Notes: generated by a model from the sequence alone, not told the origin. A stretch of DNA of 64,000 nt from Lingula anatina (GCF_001039355.2 NW_019773525.1:1-64000); one strand, 5' to 3'; positions 36,173 to 49,319 are shown, numbered from the stretch's first letter. Numbers and translations are program-made.

Positions 36173-39100
36173 ACGCTTGGGAATGTATCTATCTAGGAAC
36201 GCTTTGTGTCGGCTTCTTAAACAAGGTCTCGTGTACATCAACTACACGTACTTCAGCGTTCAATGATAAGAGGATGTTCGGGGACTGGCGCTGTTCGGGA
36301 TGAAATGGAATTTTTTGGCTTAAGTGCTATCGATTTTTATTTGGGACATTGACATATGCATCCAAACTGGCCTCATCATAACAAGGGAGAAAGATTGTAT
36401 TTGATCTCAAACCTTCCAACAAAGCTTCCGCGGCTCCGTGGTAACTCTGCTGCCTCGTACTTCGCGAGACACTGCTACGCGGGTTCGAATACTAGAACGT
36501 CCATTGCTCTTTTTGTTGCTGGAAATCATTTCTAAAAATTTTGTTTGGTTACTATAAGAGGAAACTCGTACCTACGGAGGGTGGGAGGGTGACTCACGGC
36601 GTAATCGGTAACGTGCACGGCTGCTAGGATGTTCGGGGACTGGCGCTGTTCGGGATGAAATAAAATTTTAGGGCTACCGATTTTTATTTGGGACATTGAC
36701 ATATGCATCCAAACTGGCCCTCTTCATAACAAGGTAGAAAGATTGTATTTGATCTAAAAACTTCCAACAAAGCTTCCGCGGCTCCGTGGTAACTCTGCTA
36801 CCTCGTACATCTCGAAACACTGCTACGAGGGTTCGAATACTAGAAAGTCCATCGTTCTTTTTATTCCTGAGATCATTTCTAAAAAATTTGTTTGGTTACT
36901 ATAAGAGGAAACTCGTATCTACGGAGGGTGGGCGGGTCACTCACGGCGCAATCGGTAGCGTGCACGGCTGCTAAAAAACATCCCCACATATCATCTACTA
37001 TGGTAACGAATGACGAGTAGTCACGAGTTCGAATCCCGGACGAGGCATGTCACCTCCCCACGGATACAAGCTGACCACGTGATCGGGAAGGCCCGAAAAC
37101 GAATGCAGTCCCTCCTGGGTCCCAGCAAATTACCTTTTGCATAAAAAACCGGTATAGTGATCGACTTGACAACTTTTTGCTGGTTGTTATCATAAAGTCT
37201 GCCGCGTCAGTAGCACTTCCTTACACTTTATTTAATGTTTCTTAAAATGATGCTTAGGCGGGAATGGTCCCTGATCTCTATCCTTTACCAGCTACGCAAC
37301 AGATCAAATTTGAATTGAGCCAATAGCTAAACCGGCATGGCGCCATTCTCGTCATACTGCCCTTTCATCAGAGAGTGCTGTCGTCTCGGAGACATTATCA
37401 GCAAGATAATTTTTTCTTATCTTTTCGAAAGTTACGACACCGCTATCGCTTCAACCGATCTACCATTTTGTTGTTTTTGATACCCTCGGCTCCTCCCGGG
37501 CCTTGCTCATCAAGAAAGTTCGTATTGTCTTACAGTACCCGGGGCAACTCCACAGTGGCCATTAGAAATGGCAAAGACTACTCAAAACCAAAACTGCCAT
37601 ATAGTGTGAACCGCTTTATCTATCGTCGTGCTCTATAACGTCACAGGTGAAGTCAGACGTTACAATCTCGTTGTAAACCAAAGTGAAAATAAAAGCATCT
37701 GAAACTAGAAAATCTTTCCGAGGGCGCAGACCTCTGCCAAGGCAGCAAAGTCTCCACCCAAAGCCGTTTCACCCCTAAATTTTCATTCTATAATGATTTA
37801 GTTTTTGGATTTTTGATTATTGATTATTGATTGATAATTGATCCTGATCACCACCAAAAACTAATCATCTGTTCCTTGGTCCACTTCTGACATTTCCTGA
37901 AAATTTCATCAAAATCGGTCTAAAACTTTTTCTGTAATGTTGCTAACAGACAAAAGTATCCTTTCGGCGGCATTGTCTGCCAAAAACTTTTTTCTCAAAA
38001 TTCACATCGTTGCAATATTGCTGGAATGGCAAGTGCAAAAGATTTAACACATTTGAACGTTTACTAATGACTCCCTCTTCTTTGGTGCTTGCTAACACTT
38101 AAATCGTCCCTTTGTGCTATTTCACGTCATAGGCTATACCAAACTAAATCTCAGCTCAAAAGAAAGTCATTGTAAAAATGGGAATGTATCTATCTAGGAA
38201 CGCTTTGTGTCGTCTTCTTAAACAAGGTCTCGTGTACATCATCTACATGTACTTCAACGTTCAATGATAAGAGGATGTTCGGGGACTGGCGCTGTTTGGG
38301 ATGAAATAAAATTTTAGGGCTACCGATTTTTATTTGGGACATTGACATAGCCATCCAAACTGGCTCTCTTCATAACAAGGTATAAAGATTGTATTTGATC
38401 TGAAAACTTCCAACAAAGCTTCCGCGGCTCCGTGGTAACTCTGCTACCTCGTACATCGCGAAACACTGCTACGAGGGTTCGAATACTAGAAAGTCCATCG
38501 TTCTTTTTGTTGCTGGAAATCATTTCTAAAAATTTTGTTTGGTTACTATAAGAGGGAACTCGTACCTACGGAGGGTGGGCGGGTCACTCACGGCGCAATC
38601 GGTAGCGTGCATGGCTGCTAAAAAAAACATCCACACACATCATCTACCATGGTAACGAGTGACGAGTAGTCACGAGTTCGAATCCCGGACGAGGCATGTC
38701 ACCTCCCCACGGATACAAGCTGACCACGTGATCGGGAAGGCCCGAAAACGAATGCAGTCCCTCCTGGGTCCCAGCAAATTACCTTTTGCATAAAAAACCG
38801 GTATAGTGATCGACTTGACAACTTTTTGCTGGTTGTTATCATAAAGTCTGCCGCGTCAGTAGCACTTCCTTACACTTTATTTAATGTTTCTTAAAATGAT
38901 GCTTAGGCGGGAATGGTCCCTGATCTCTATCCTTTACCAGCTACGCAACAGATCAAATTTGAATTGAGCCAATAGCTAAACCGGCATGGCGCCATTCTCG
39001 TCATACTGCCCTTTCATCAGAGAGTGCTGTCGTCTCGGAGACATTATCAGCAAGATAATTTTTTCTTATCTTTTCGAAAGTTACGACACCGCTATCGCTT

Positions 39101-40480
39101 CAACCGATCTACCATTTTGTTGTTTTTGATACCCTCGGCTCCTCCCGGGCCTTGCTCATCAAGAAAGTTCGTATTGTCTTACAGTACCCGGGGCAACTCC
39201 ACAGTGGCCATTAGAAATGGCAAAGACTACTCAAAACCAAAACTGCCATATAGTGTGAACCGCTTTATCTATCGTCGTGCTCTATAACGTCACAGGTGAA
39301 GTCAGACGTTACAATCTCGTTGTAAACCAAAGTGAAAATAAAAGCATCTGAAACTAGAAAATCTTTCCGAGGGCGCAGACCTCTGCCAAGGCAGCAAAGT
39401 CTCCACCCAAAGCCGTTTCACCCCTAAATTTTCATTCTATAATGATTTAGTTTTTGGATTTTTGATTATTGATTATTGATTGATAATTGATCCTGATCAC
39501 CACCAAAAACTAATCATCTGTTCCTTGGTCCACTTCTGACATTTCCTGAAAATTTCATCAAAATCGGTCTAAAACTTTTTCTGTAATGTTGCTAACAGAC
39601 AAAAGTATCCTTTCGGCGGCATTGTCTGCCAAAAACTTTTTTCTCAAAATTCACATCGTTGCAATATTGCTGGAATGGCAAGTGCAAAAGATTTAACACA
39701 TTTGAACGTTTACTAATGACTCCCTCTTCTTTGGTGCTTGCTAACACTTAAATCGTCCCTTTGTGCTATTTCACGTCATAGGCTATACCAAACTAAATCT
39801 CAGCTCAAAAGAAAGTCATTGTAAAAATGGGAATGTATCTATCTAGGAACGCTTTGTGTCGGCTTCTTAAACAAGGTCTCGTGTACATCAACTACATGTA
39901 CTTCAACGTTCAATGATAAGAGGATGTTCGGGGACTGGCGCTGTTTGGGATGAAATAAAATTTTAGGGCTACCGATTTTTATTTGGGACATTGACATAGC
40001 CATCCAAACTGGCTCTCTTCATAACAAGGTATAAAGATTGTATTTGATCTGAAAACTTCCAACAAAGCTTCCGCGGCTCCGTGGTAACTCTGCTACCTCG
40101 TACATCGCGAAACACTGCTACGAGGGTTCGAATACTAGAACGTCCATCGTTCTTTTTATTCCTGAGATCATTTCTAAAAAATTTGTTTGGTTACTATAAG
40201 AGGAAACTCGTATCTACGGAGGGTGGGAGGGTCACTCACGGCGCAATCGGTAGCGTGCACGGCTGCTAAAAAACATCCCCACATATCATCTACTATGGTA
40301 ACGAATGACGAGTAGTCACGAGTTCAAATCCCGGACGAGGCATGTCACCTCCCCACGGATACAAGCTGACCACGTGATCGGGAAGGCGCGAAAACGAATG
40401 CAGGCCCTCCTGGGTCCCAGCAAATTACCTTTTGCATAAAAAGCCGGTGTAGTGATCGACTTGACAACAACGTTTTGCAA
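36173..40480 (+). repeat. Tandem array of ~1.65 kb units with tRNA-like modules
   Basis: The marker AGGATGTTCGGGGACTGGCG recurs at about 36,271, 36,626, 38,271 and 39,921. That gives a short partial unit, two full units of about 1.65 kb, and a final partial unit. Long stretches (for example 37,010-38,180 against 38,660-39,830) look identical, so the duplication is very recent or is an assembly product. Each unit carries two tRNA-like pieces with A-box and B-box words, as in SINEs. An 87-aa open frame repeated at 37,375 and 39,024 has no recognisable domain and is probably not a gene. Confidence 0.85.
36428..36499 (+). repeat. tRNA-like SINE head, first of four
   Basis: GGCTCCGTGGTAACTCTGC resembles a tRNA A box and GGGTTCGAATACT a B box, 45-50 bp apart. 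Further copies lie at about 36,776-36,845, 38,420-38,490 and 40,069-40,139. A second module (CGGCGCAATCGGTAGCG and GAGTTCGAATCCCGG) lies at about 36,935-37,042, 38,582-38,688 and 40,230-40,336. They are tRNA-derived, not intact tRNA genes: no paired acceptor stem was found. Confidence 0.6.
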
Positions 40481-41843
40481 TAGTAGACTAAGAATTTGTT
40501 TACATTATACAAGACCGTGAACTGTGTTTATGTACCCATATGTGAGAGATAGGTATGAAAGGTGGAAAATTACATCACAGAAATAATAAATATGTATATT
40601 TGTTGGATCATTATAGAATTTTAAATATTGTTTCCTTTCTCCAGTCCATCGGACAACCCGACTTTCCATTCATTTAGATAAGTGGTTGACCTAGATAACA
40701 CTGAACATGTGTTGTAGGCTCTCAACATCTGACTCCACCCCCTTCAAACAAAGCACATATTCCTCGGGCAATGGCTCTGTCATGTATATTTCACATCCAT
40801 TAGGTCCTACATTAATCAGTAGAGGCCTGTTGACTTCCTTTTTCGAAAGCAACCTCGCCTCGTGCCGCAAAATATGAATACCCCGTCTTGTTTTTTTTAA
40901 ATACAGCCGCCAAAAATCAGTCGAGAGGCAAGTTACAGCCTAGACTGCTTAAAAAAAGTCACATATTATGGCAGTAACTTTATCTGAATGAAGTGGATGA
41001 ATGGGCGTAGATATAAAGTTGAAATGGGGGCATCGTTTCATTCTTCAAATAAATGTGTCCTCGTCAGTCAAAAGGAGCGTTTGACCATTTAACGATACGT
41101 CTACTGGCTGCTTGCTTATTATTTACCAGTACCTATAGGCTGTGAATCTTAACCGTTTTATCCAATATATAAGTTAAAATGGTCATCAGCTGGGACTATG
41201 TACCTGTAGAAAACATTTTAAGGTTCACCTTCTCTTTAAACCTTTTCCGTTTTCTGGTTCAAACTGTCAGTTTTAGGTTACTAGTGTCTTATGGAAAATA
41301 GTACTAGTCTAATAGGTCTGTTCATATAAGTAAGAAATTGGCTGTAATGGTGCATGCAGACCAGTGAATCATGCCCACAGATTGATCCACAAAACACATG
41401 TAACACCAAATAATTCGGTCTGAAATCCGAGAACGAAATTTGTGTTCTAAATGTAATCAGCATATCCTGATGATCATGCATGCCTACACATACCGAATCC
41501 CAGCTGAACCAGAAAATCACAAACGTTTGTACAACGGGCTCATGACTTCAAACTGGGTCTCCTGACCTCGTGAGGCCGTGCTGCGGGTCACTGGCCGACT
41601 GGCGGGTGTGCGTATGTCATCCGTCTACTGATATAAATGGGCAAATACATGTCATGGGTGGTGTTCACCTCAAGAGGCTGTGTCCTTATGGGGTTAAATA
41701 TCTCTACGTCGTGGAGGCTATAAAAAGAGACCGTTAATTTCACATGCGTGTACCTTGTGCAGGTATATATAGGTGACCATATCATACACTACTGAGCAAT
41801 TGGTCTTTATACTGACAGTTAACACTTGCCAGTAACTTAAAAA
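40481..41843. other. Intergenic region before the orphan P450 exon
   Basis: No exon is seen. The first part duplicates the flank at 35,220-35,820. Sequence from 41,600 to 41,843 is the likely upstream region of the orphan P450 exon. Confidence 0.5.
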
Positions 41844-42192
41844 ATGTTACTCAATGTAATTCCCTTTGATACATCAAGTATCTCTATGATGCTTGCGACG
41901 GCGATGCTTATTCTGTTCCTCCTTCTTTGGTGGCAACGCGACAGTAAAAACCTTCCTCCGGGTCCATGGGGTCTCCCAGTGGTCGGGGTTCTCCCATTTC
42001 TTGGGAGAGACCCTCAGTTCACCATGATGCAATGGGCTAAAAGGTATGGCAACGTATTCAGCGTGAGAATGGGGACCAAAACTGCGGTTATACTGAATGG
42101 CTATGAAGCTATTCGAGAAGTGTTTCAGAAGAAAGGAGCAGATTGCTCGGGCAGAGCACGTATGTCAACTTTGAGATATCTAGGCGGAAGAG
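41844..42192 (+). pseudogene. Orphan first exon of a fourth P450
   Basis: The exon encodes 116 residues: anchor segment, hinge (LPPGPWGLPVVGVLPFLGRD), MQWAKRYGNVF and NGYEAIREVF. It ends at a phase-1 GTGAGT donor, exactly like the other three copies. No exon 2 or 3 follows; instead there is repeat sequence and then the inverted right arm. SGRP is changed to SGRA. The rest was probably removed when the right arm was joined here. An intact remainder elsewhere cannot be excluded. Confidence 0.8.
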
Positions 42193-42430
42193 GTGAGTGT
42201 ATCACGTGAACTGGTCACTAGCTCCCAGCTCATTAAAACATTGTTTTGTAAATTAAACGTAATTCCTTCTATTCCAACTTATTGCGCCGACTGTGTCTTC
42301 TCATCATCTACCTCATGAATGCTGTGAATAATGCCAATTAATACCCTTTCTCCTTTTTTTACCCTTCCTCATGCGATCCTTGCATTGAAAAAAAACAAGC
42401 TTTAGTTGCATATTCGTTTAGCATCAACAT

Positions 42431-42910
42431 GTTAAGGCTGGGTCACACTGCGCTTGCAACCTTTTGGCAACCTCTTTGCAACCTCAGTCGCAAGGAGGTT
42501 GCCCTAGGTTTTAAAGTGGTCGCATTAGGTTGCAAACAGGTCGCCTGCGATCGTTGACACACGAAGGCCATTTTTTTGGCACCGACAACCAGTGCGACTG
42601 ATAATGAAAACGATTGGTAACTGAGAGGTTGCCTATAGGTCTCCTCTTGGTTGCCAGTAGGTCGCTGTAACCAGACTAAAACCAGTCGCATACCACCTGT
42701 AACTGCACGGTCGATTGACGGTCTTTAGTCGCTTAGTTGCAAACAGGTTACTAACCGGTTGCAAGCAGTGGGCAGCAGGTCGCAAGGAGGTTGCAGTTGA
42801 AACTTCATGGTCGATTAACGGTCTTTAGTCGCTTGGTCTCTAACAGGTTTCTTACAGCTCGCATGCACTCGAAAACATGTCGCGAGAAGGTCGCAAGCAA
42901 CCGTGATAAA
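42431..42910. repeat. Degenerate GGTTGCAA/GGTCGCAAGGAGG tandem repeat, element-like
   Basis: Diverged repeats of GGTCGCAAGGAGGTTGCAA type begin at GGCTGGGTCACACTGCG, which resembles the start of the 16,461 element in style. A matching inverted end was not found. It lies between the orphan P450 exon and the right arm. Confidence 0.55.
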
Positions 42911-43168
42911 ATAAGCGTAGGATGGTGGCCACTAAATATATAAATATATTTTTCATTTATATCATGCCATTAAGGCTTTCTAAATACCTTGACAAAAATC
43001 GTTATTTCTCAATTAAAACGTAGATTGTATTTGTTGTCATCCTTTTAAATTTATTTAGAAGGTTTTCATAAGTAGGCCTATTTTTTTTCAATAAAATAAA
43101 TAAATGTATGAGTCCCTATCAGCCACCATACTTGACTAAAAGTGTTGTAAATAGAAGCCGCTGAGCCC

Positions 43169-43408
43169 GTGTCTTCAGTCCCCAGTATGTCATCCAACAG
43201 CGTGGGAAGGGTGGCCAGAATGTATTTTGAGAAAGCAAATGCCCGTGAAGAAAGTTCTTCACAAAGTTCCAACACAGACTCTGCTTCCCACGAAGAGGAT
43301 CAACCGAAAGATGATGAACGCGGAGGAGACAGGGAGCCTAAATTTACTATTAAAGAGGAAGAAGAATTAGTTAATTTTTTTAAAGGTTTTTCTATAACCA
43401 ACAATTGA
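43169..43408 (+). other. Open frame of 79 codons at the right-arm edge, doubtful
   Basis: The frame encodes an acidic, Ser/Glu-rich peptide (KEEEELVNFFKGF near the end) with no recognisable domain. It straddles the inner edge of the inverted duplication. It may be a transposon fragment or chance. Confidence 0.15.
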
Positions 43409-43717
43409 AAGACTTTAAAAACAAATCGCTGAATTGCCTTAGCTTCATGGTGTTGGTAGCTGCGTGATATGTTTCTATCACTCTTTGTTCACAAAAACAC
43501 ATCGACCCCTTGTACGTTGAATACTGAAACCCCTTATAATCACCCATCTCGATGCGCATTTGTACATTCAGGTTCAACGGTACTTGAAAACTCGGACGTG
43601 AACTGCTTTTCTAGCAGTTCAGCTCTGCGGCATGGCACCCCATCGCCCACAAATACAAAAATATTTATATGATCAAACACTTTGCCTCTTTATATTTAAT
43701 CTAAGGCGACTACCCAC

Positions 43718-44676
43718 CTTTGGAGCCCTCTGTGTGGATTTGTTTGTCCTTTGCGTTTCGGGAAGTGGGCAAATCAGTAGTGTGAGTAACTTGAGTCATA
43801 AATGACGTCAATACCGATTTTGATGACGTCACTGTAGGTTTAAGAGCATCACTATTTTTTTGTGGTTGTTGTAGAAGGTGGTGATATATCAGAAAGTGTG
43901 CTGTCACTTGTATCACTCGACAAAGATGTACCTTGTGGCGTCTGGCCGTCCGTGGTGCCCCTTAAACTGGGGGATGTTATACTTCTGGGAGGGCTCCGCG
44001 TCGCTGTTGTAGACTGCTGTAGACTAAACCCTGACATTGTCGACATCTGGTTTTGGGATGAGGAAAAGCGCCACGTTGTCGTGTTATAGCCTGGGTTAGA
44101 ATATGCAGTGAACAACTTTTTTGCCGAGATCAAAGTTTTTTTTAAATCTTTTTCTTTTGGGCAATGCATGCATGTGTCAAAGTGATTAGTATAGCTTTTG
44201 TGAACATGTGTAATGTTCTTATTGCGAAATAATATCTTGCAGATATTAATTCAAATGTCTGAGAGAGAGAGAGTGAAAGAGAGAGAGAAAGAGAGCTCAT
44301 TTTGTACAAAAGTGCATACATGTATCAACCCACCCGCATTAAAGAAACACCACGGCACGTCGACGTCTTCGTTTTTGCATTCAGAAGTAGTGCAGGGATT
44401 CCAACAGCAACCCACATCTTCACAAGTAGTCTTTGTCACCTTGTTGTGAACTTTTCTTAAATCCTGTACACAGTCCCTTTTGGCCGTATTCATAACCTGG
44501 CATCCAGTGTCATCTGTGAAAATGCATATACCTTTATTAAGGATGACTGTTGCCCAGTTGTAGGATTATATAATTGGTTTAGAACTGAAAGTTTACTGAA
44601 GAAAATATATTTCAGGCGGCATAATCTGAGGAGTTGACCGCTTTGGAGTAGTTGATCGATTTCTTTTTCCCTTCGC

Positions 44677-44735
<59 letters not shown>

Positions 44736-45789
44736 TGATTTTAGAAGTCTTGGTTAACAGTCGAAACGAACTGAAACGATACTACAGTGTACAATTTGAG
44801 AATAATTACTGGTATGTCAGACAACGTTTAAAGCCGTATGATATGCACACTAGCCTAGTATCTTAGGTAGAGACAACAAGTTATAAACAGATCAACCCCC
44901 TCTCAATTCCAACGAGAGCGTGCCTCCATCTGAGGTTCCCCGTTCTTGGGAAAGCTCTGATTTTAACCGACATATATGCGTTAATTCTACAATATATGGT
45001 AAAATGATCTGTTGGTTTCGACTTACAATCGCATGTTATGTAATCAGGAGAAGAATAAAATGTATAAAGATTTGCTCGATTGTATTGGGTTTTCACTCCA
45101 AGTTGTAAAACGTTTGGCGTACTGGCGTAAGTTTGGATCACGTTGAAAGCTGTCATGCCTGTTTAATGATGCCCAGATGACAATGTTTCAGCCTTTCGAC
45201 AAATTTCTTGGTAGATCCTGTACTTGATATATCACTATTTCATATAATAATCTATCGTTGGCCGGTCAAACGGATACGTAGTTTTGCATGACTCACTGGA
45301 AAACACTTACCTGTTGGTACCAGCTTGTGGAAGCAGGAAGGATAATCGGGTTTTTCATTATAACAACAACCGATGTTAACACAGTTTACAGAGTTTTCAT
45401 TAGTGCCGCATTTGTGTCTGGTGTCATCATTGTTACAGCCATCTAAAACATAATTGAGTGGTCATGAAATCAAATTCAAATGATTCCTAAAATGGCAAAA
45501 AAAAGAGTTTTTTTCAAAATTGTCACTGAAGCAATAAGTTTATTTGTTTAATATAACTACTGGTAATGTACTAATATTCATAACAATGACAAGTGTTGAC
45601 AGCATATTGCACGTTTCCTTATAAGGCAGTTTTTCTTCGAAATTATATCACAAAGCCAAAACCATTCAGATTCTATTCGAATTCATGCATTATGAATGAT
45701 AACCATGCAGTATACAAACCCTGTCCGTGTACGGTGGGTACCCTGAGGAACATCAGCAGAAGGAAAAAGATGACTGAAGATGACGCCAT
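43718..45789 (-). pseudogene. Two-trefoil membrane protein, truncated and frameshifted right copy
   Basis: Exons 45,720-45,789 (signal peptide), 45,311-45,442 (trefoil 1), 44,334-44,513 (trefoil 2) and 43,718-44,090 (Ser/Thr stalk). Splice sites of the first three are intact. Exon 4 has one extra A in an A7 run (T7 on the plus strand, 43,855-43,861), giving a stop at once. Exon length (373 against 375 bp) confirms a net frame change. No TM or tail exon follows because the duplicated arm ends near 43,416. Trefoil 1 is only about half identical to the left copy, and trefoil 2 has two extra cysteines (PCTTSEC). A secreted product ending in the stalk is possible, so calling it dead is an inference. 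Confidence 0.8.
44678..44735. repeat. (TTA)n microsatellite
   Basis: About 19 TTA units in intron 2 of the right trefoil copy. The left arm lacks it. Confidence 0.95.
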
Positions 45790-46024
45790 GATGGATTTCT
45801 ATGGTTCCCACACCTTTGAGGCCAGTTGCACATGTTATCAACTTATCTTTTCACTCACAGACATCTTCCAAACATGTCAACGCTTTTGGATTCCAGAGGA
45901 GGAGTGGGGCATCTCACAACGGTAAGATTTTATAACTGGGCGAGCTAGCTGTCATATCTCGAGGGTTTATAAAAGCTTTCAACCAACTTATGGACTTTTT
46001 CTGACGGTAGCTTTACATGATTAC

Positions 46025-46025
<1 letters not shown>

Positions 46026-46057
<32 letters not shown>

Positions 46058-46070
46058 TATGTGTGTGTGT
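46026..46070. repeat. (GT)n microsatellite
   Basis: Right-arm counterpart of the CA tract at 11,896-11,935. Confidence 0.9.
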
Positions 46071-47113
46071 CACTATTCTTTCACGTTTCCTAAAATTAAT
46101 AGAAACATAAATCAAGGTATTTACTGAATTTGCTGAGATGGTCCCAAAACGACCGAGATAGCGGTTGGACGTATCCGCATTATCCGCGGCTATCTGCTCC
46201 TAACCTTCACTTATTGTGATAGTGAAGCCGAGCAATATCTTAAAGTGCTAGATATATGGACTATGGATCTTAGATATAATCTGATAAGAAGGGAATGCTG
46301 CACTGCACTGATTTGGCTGAAATAGTGCTTATTTCATTTAAAGCTTTGACAGGGGACGCAAATTTTCTAGACATTTTTGGGAGATACAGGTGCGTATTAA
46401 ATTTCATTTTTAAATTATGTCATTTTATATGTACACTTTAAATTTTCTACATTATTTCACCTCCAACGACTACAAGTAAGTTTATTATTGTTTTTGAAAT
46501 GCTAAATAATTGAAAAATAAGCCTGTTTAATGCTGATCTCCATACTGAGACTCAAGAGAAAGAGAAGACGCGTGTACTAAAATAATGCACTCCAAATAGC
46601 TTTATACAAAATTTGAAAGCTATACATTATTACATTTTCAAAAATGTTGTTACATATAAGATATAAAGCTTTACAAGCTCATGTAGTCTACACGTAAATC
46701 CCGAATCAAGTTCGCATCATTAAACCAAAAATCTCATCCGCTATATATATATACATGTACACATCTTAAGTTAGATACAGGATTTAATATAGTTTCGTTT
46801 TAAAGCCTGTACTTTCGGCAACGTTATTGATTGTCAGCCAAGGCAAGAGAGTAAATGGGACCAACTTCCACTTCCTTGATCATGTCGAGGTACAAGTTCA
46901 CTGTTTTCTCGAGTGTGCAATGATATAGAATATCAATTAAATTCTACATGTAAAGATTAATCCCCTCATTATTCATTGTTGCCGACTCTTATGCTTATAT
47001 CTAACACCAGATTAATGGCAAGGAGCAGAAAATTAAAGCTAATCAGAAAAACATGATTAAAAATCGATAAGGGAAATAGAGGGGTTTACATTGGCCCATA
47101 GACTGCCGCTTTT

Positions 47114-47844
47114 TTAACATGTCAGAGGCTCATAAATCTCCGCGTTAGCCGTGTGGACACTGGAAGGAACATTCTGGTACTCCGACGGCTCCCTCTCCAA
47201 TGTTTGGTACGGTCCAGTTTGTCCATCGACCGTCGTGTTGATTTCTTGAAGTGCCGGGGACATATTGTGATTGGCCTCCTCAGTGGACATTCTACCTTGC
47301 CGTTTGTTTAAACCTCGGAATAGAACGAGAACAAGAATGGCAAGGGCTAAAATAGCCAGTATGCAAATGATTCCTAGGCCTAACGCTGCATATACGTCAT
47401 TGGGTTTACTGTTGTTTTGGCGTAGGTTTCTTGAAAGTTACTCTTAGAGTTCTCAGTATTGACAGACTTGGTTGTCAATACCTGTGGTTTAGTTACTCGA
47501 CCGTTGAGCCCTTTTCCAACTGTAGTGACGTAAGCGGGTTGCGCAGTCTGCTGCGCGCAGTCATCAATATCCAACGAGACGTCTTTCAGGGTACAATCAT
47601 CGACGGGGAAGCGGGTGATGCCCATTCCCTTAAATTCCATGGGGCTGTGGCATATAGCCTGGTCGGTGTCAACGTCCATGTGACCAATTCTGACAGCACG
47701 CACCCAAGCCACCTCACAGTCACAATGAAATGGGTTCTTGCCAATACGTAGTCTTCGCAAACGAATTAGAGGTAATATGGTGCATTTGCCCAGGCTTCTA
47801 AGCTGGTTGCCCTCCAAGTACAGACTTTCCAGATTGTTTTCGTA
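47114..47844 (-). pseudogene. LRR membrane protein, 5'-truncated and frameshifted right copy
   Basis: Similarity to the left LRR gene starts inside the last repeat (NNLESLYLEGNQLRSL) and runs to the stop at 47,114. At 47,840 the sequence jumps straight to DNA matching left position ~7650, upstream of the start codon, so the signal peptide and nearly all LRRs are deleted. It keeps the complete last LRR (LIRLRRLRIGKN) that the left copy has partly lost. Two extra bases (AT) before the TM segment give MTYMQR and a stop at 47,380. The TM and tyrosine-tail sequence remain recognisable beyond it. Confidence 0.85.
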
Positions 47845-48424
47845 TTTAATATAGAGAAATTCAACATGAAGTAGTGTGTAGATTTTAATTTCCCTTACAC
47901 TTTCCAACATGGAACTTATTTCAATATGCCTACCCGTCGACTCAGAAATCACAAATTAATTGTCATCAAGTCAGACTAGTACTGGGTGATTTGAACCCTC
48001 ACTCTGAGATATAATGATCTTATATTTATCAAAATAAAACAGATCTGTAAGATGCTTTCGTGCTACTTTTAAGTCTTAAAAACCACACCCACATAGTACT
48101 TGTTTAATGTGAAGTCAAAATAAATTTTACTCTCAACGGGAATAAATAAACATTACACAGTATATTACTAAATTTTTATCTTTAATATTATCTAATTTTT
48201 TTAAAAATCTTGATATAGAGTCTTGAAACGTTGAGCTCTATGGGGAGGACACCTACCTCGAGACCAGTGGACAACTTGGTCAACCGATTGTACTTTGACA
48301 ATATTCCAGAACAATGTTAATCTCACCACCTCATTTACATTCGGTTGTACATTGATCTAATAGGCATTACATGTATGTCACATGCGAAAGGGTACGGAAA
48401 CTTGTACCATAAATAGAACACTCA

Positions 48425-48631
48425 GGCTCCATTCACAATACAACCAAAGTTGATCCGCGGACCTACAGATCCGTAGATCAAATATGGTCGACCCACTTGA
48501 AAGCTTACCGCGAAATCCCCTTGGGGAACCTATTCAGTGTCTATTAGGGTATAATGCGACAAGCTTTCGAGGTCAGCCATATTTGATCCTCGGATCTGTA
48601 AGTCCGCGGATCAACTTTTTCTGAATCCAAC
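48425..48631. mobile_element. Foldback MITE, right-arm counterpart of 6872-7073
   Basis: Inverted CCGCGGA-containing arms at the mirrored position, so inserted before the duplication. Confidence 0.65.
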
Positions 48632-49319
48632 CTTAGAGGGGTGAAAACTCATTTCCTCATTATGAGGTTCCTGGTACTTCATATCACATATAGACAGCAG
48701 AAACACACGTGGTTCTTACTTCCTGTAGCTTTACCCCTGTATGTTGTATAAATGACGTGTATGGCAACAGTGTTTTGGTTGTTGATACAATGTATATTTA
48801 GTCCCTTTGTTATTGCGTTTTATAGAGATAATAGACAGCACCAGAGCTTCCCCACAGAAGGTGGTGCCCCCTTTCTCAAACAATCTTTTTCCTTTATATT
48901 TAACCCCCGTCGTCTTTCAAAATTTTATAGAAAAAAATGAGGGTTAATGATAGAATGGGAATGAAGGTTGTAACCGCAACGTCGGTCAGTTGCTAAATAT
49001 AAGTTACAAATTATCGGAGTTATTCAGATTTCTCATTCTTATTCAACTGGATGACAAACAAGATTCACTCAGTAAAACGTCTGAAGATTTAATCTTGTGG
49101 TTCAGCAGCTAGCCTAGGCAGGTAAGAGGAGTATTGAAAGGGCAAAAGTGATAGGATTTTTTAACGTGAACTTAATATATACTGGTTTATTATTTTGGTG
49201 CCTATAATGTAACAGCTATACTTACAGTTCCGACTGCGAATATAGCAAAATACTATGTTTCTGACCGCAATACTAGTGCTATGGATGATAAGAAAGAACT
49301 AAAGTACAATTACAGCAAT

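Noticed and set aside
36935-37042. Functional tRNA gene
   Set aside because: A-box and B-box words are present but too far apart, and no acceptor or anticodon stem could be formed; a SINE module fits better.
37375-37638. Identical 87-codon open frame repeated at 39,024-39,287
   Set aside because: Identity follows from the surrounding recent tandem duplication. No domain, no splice context, and neighbouring units lack it.
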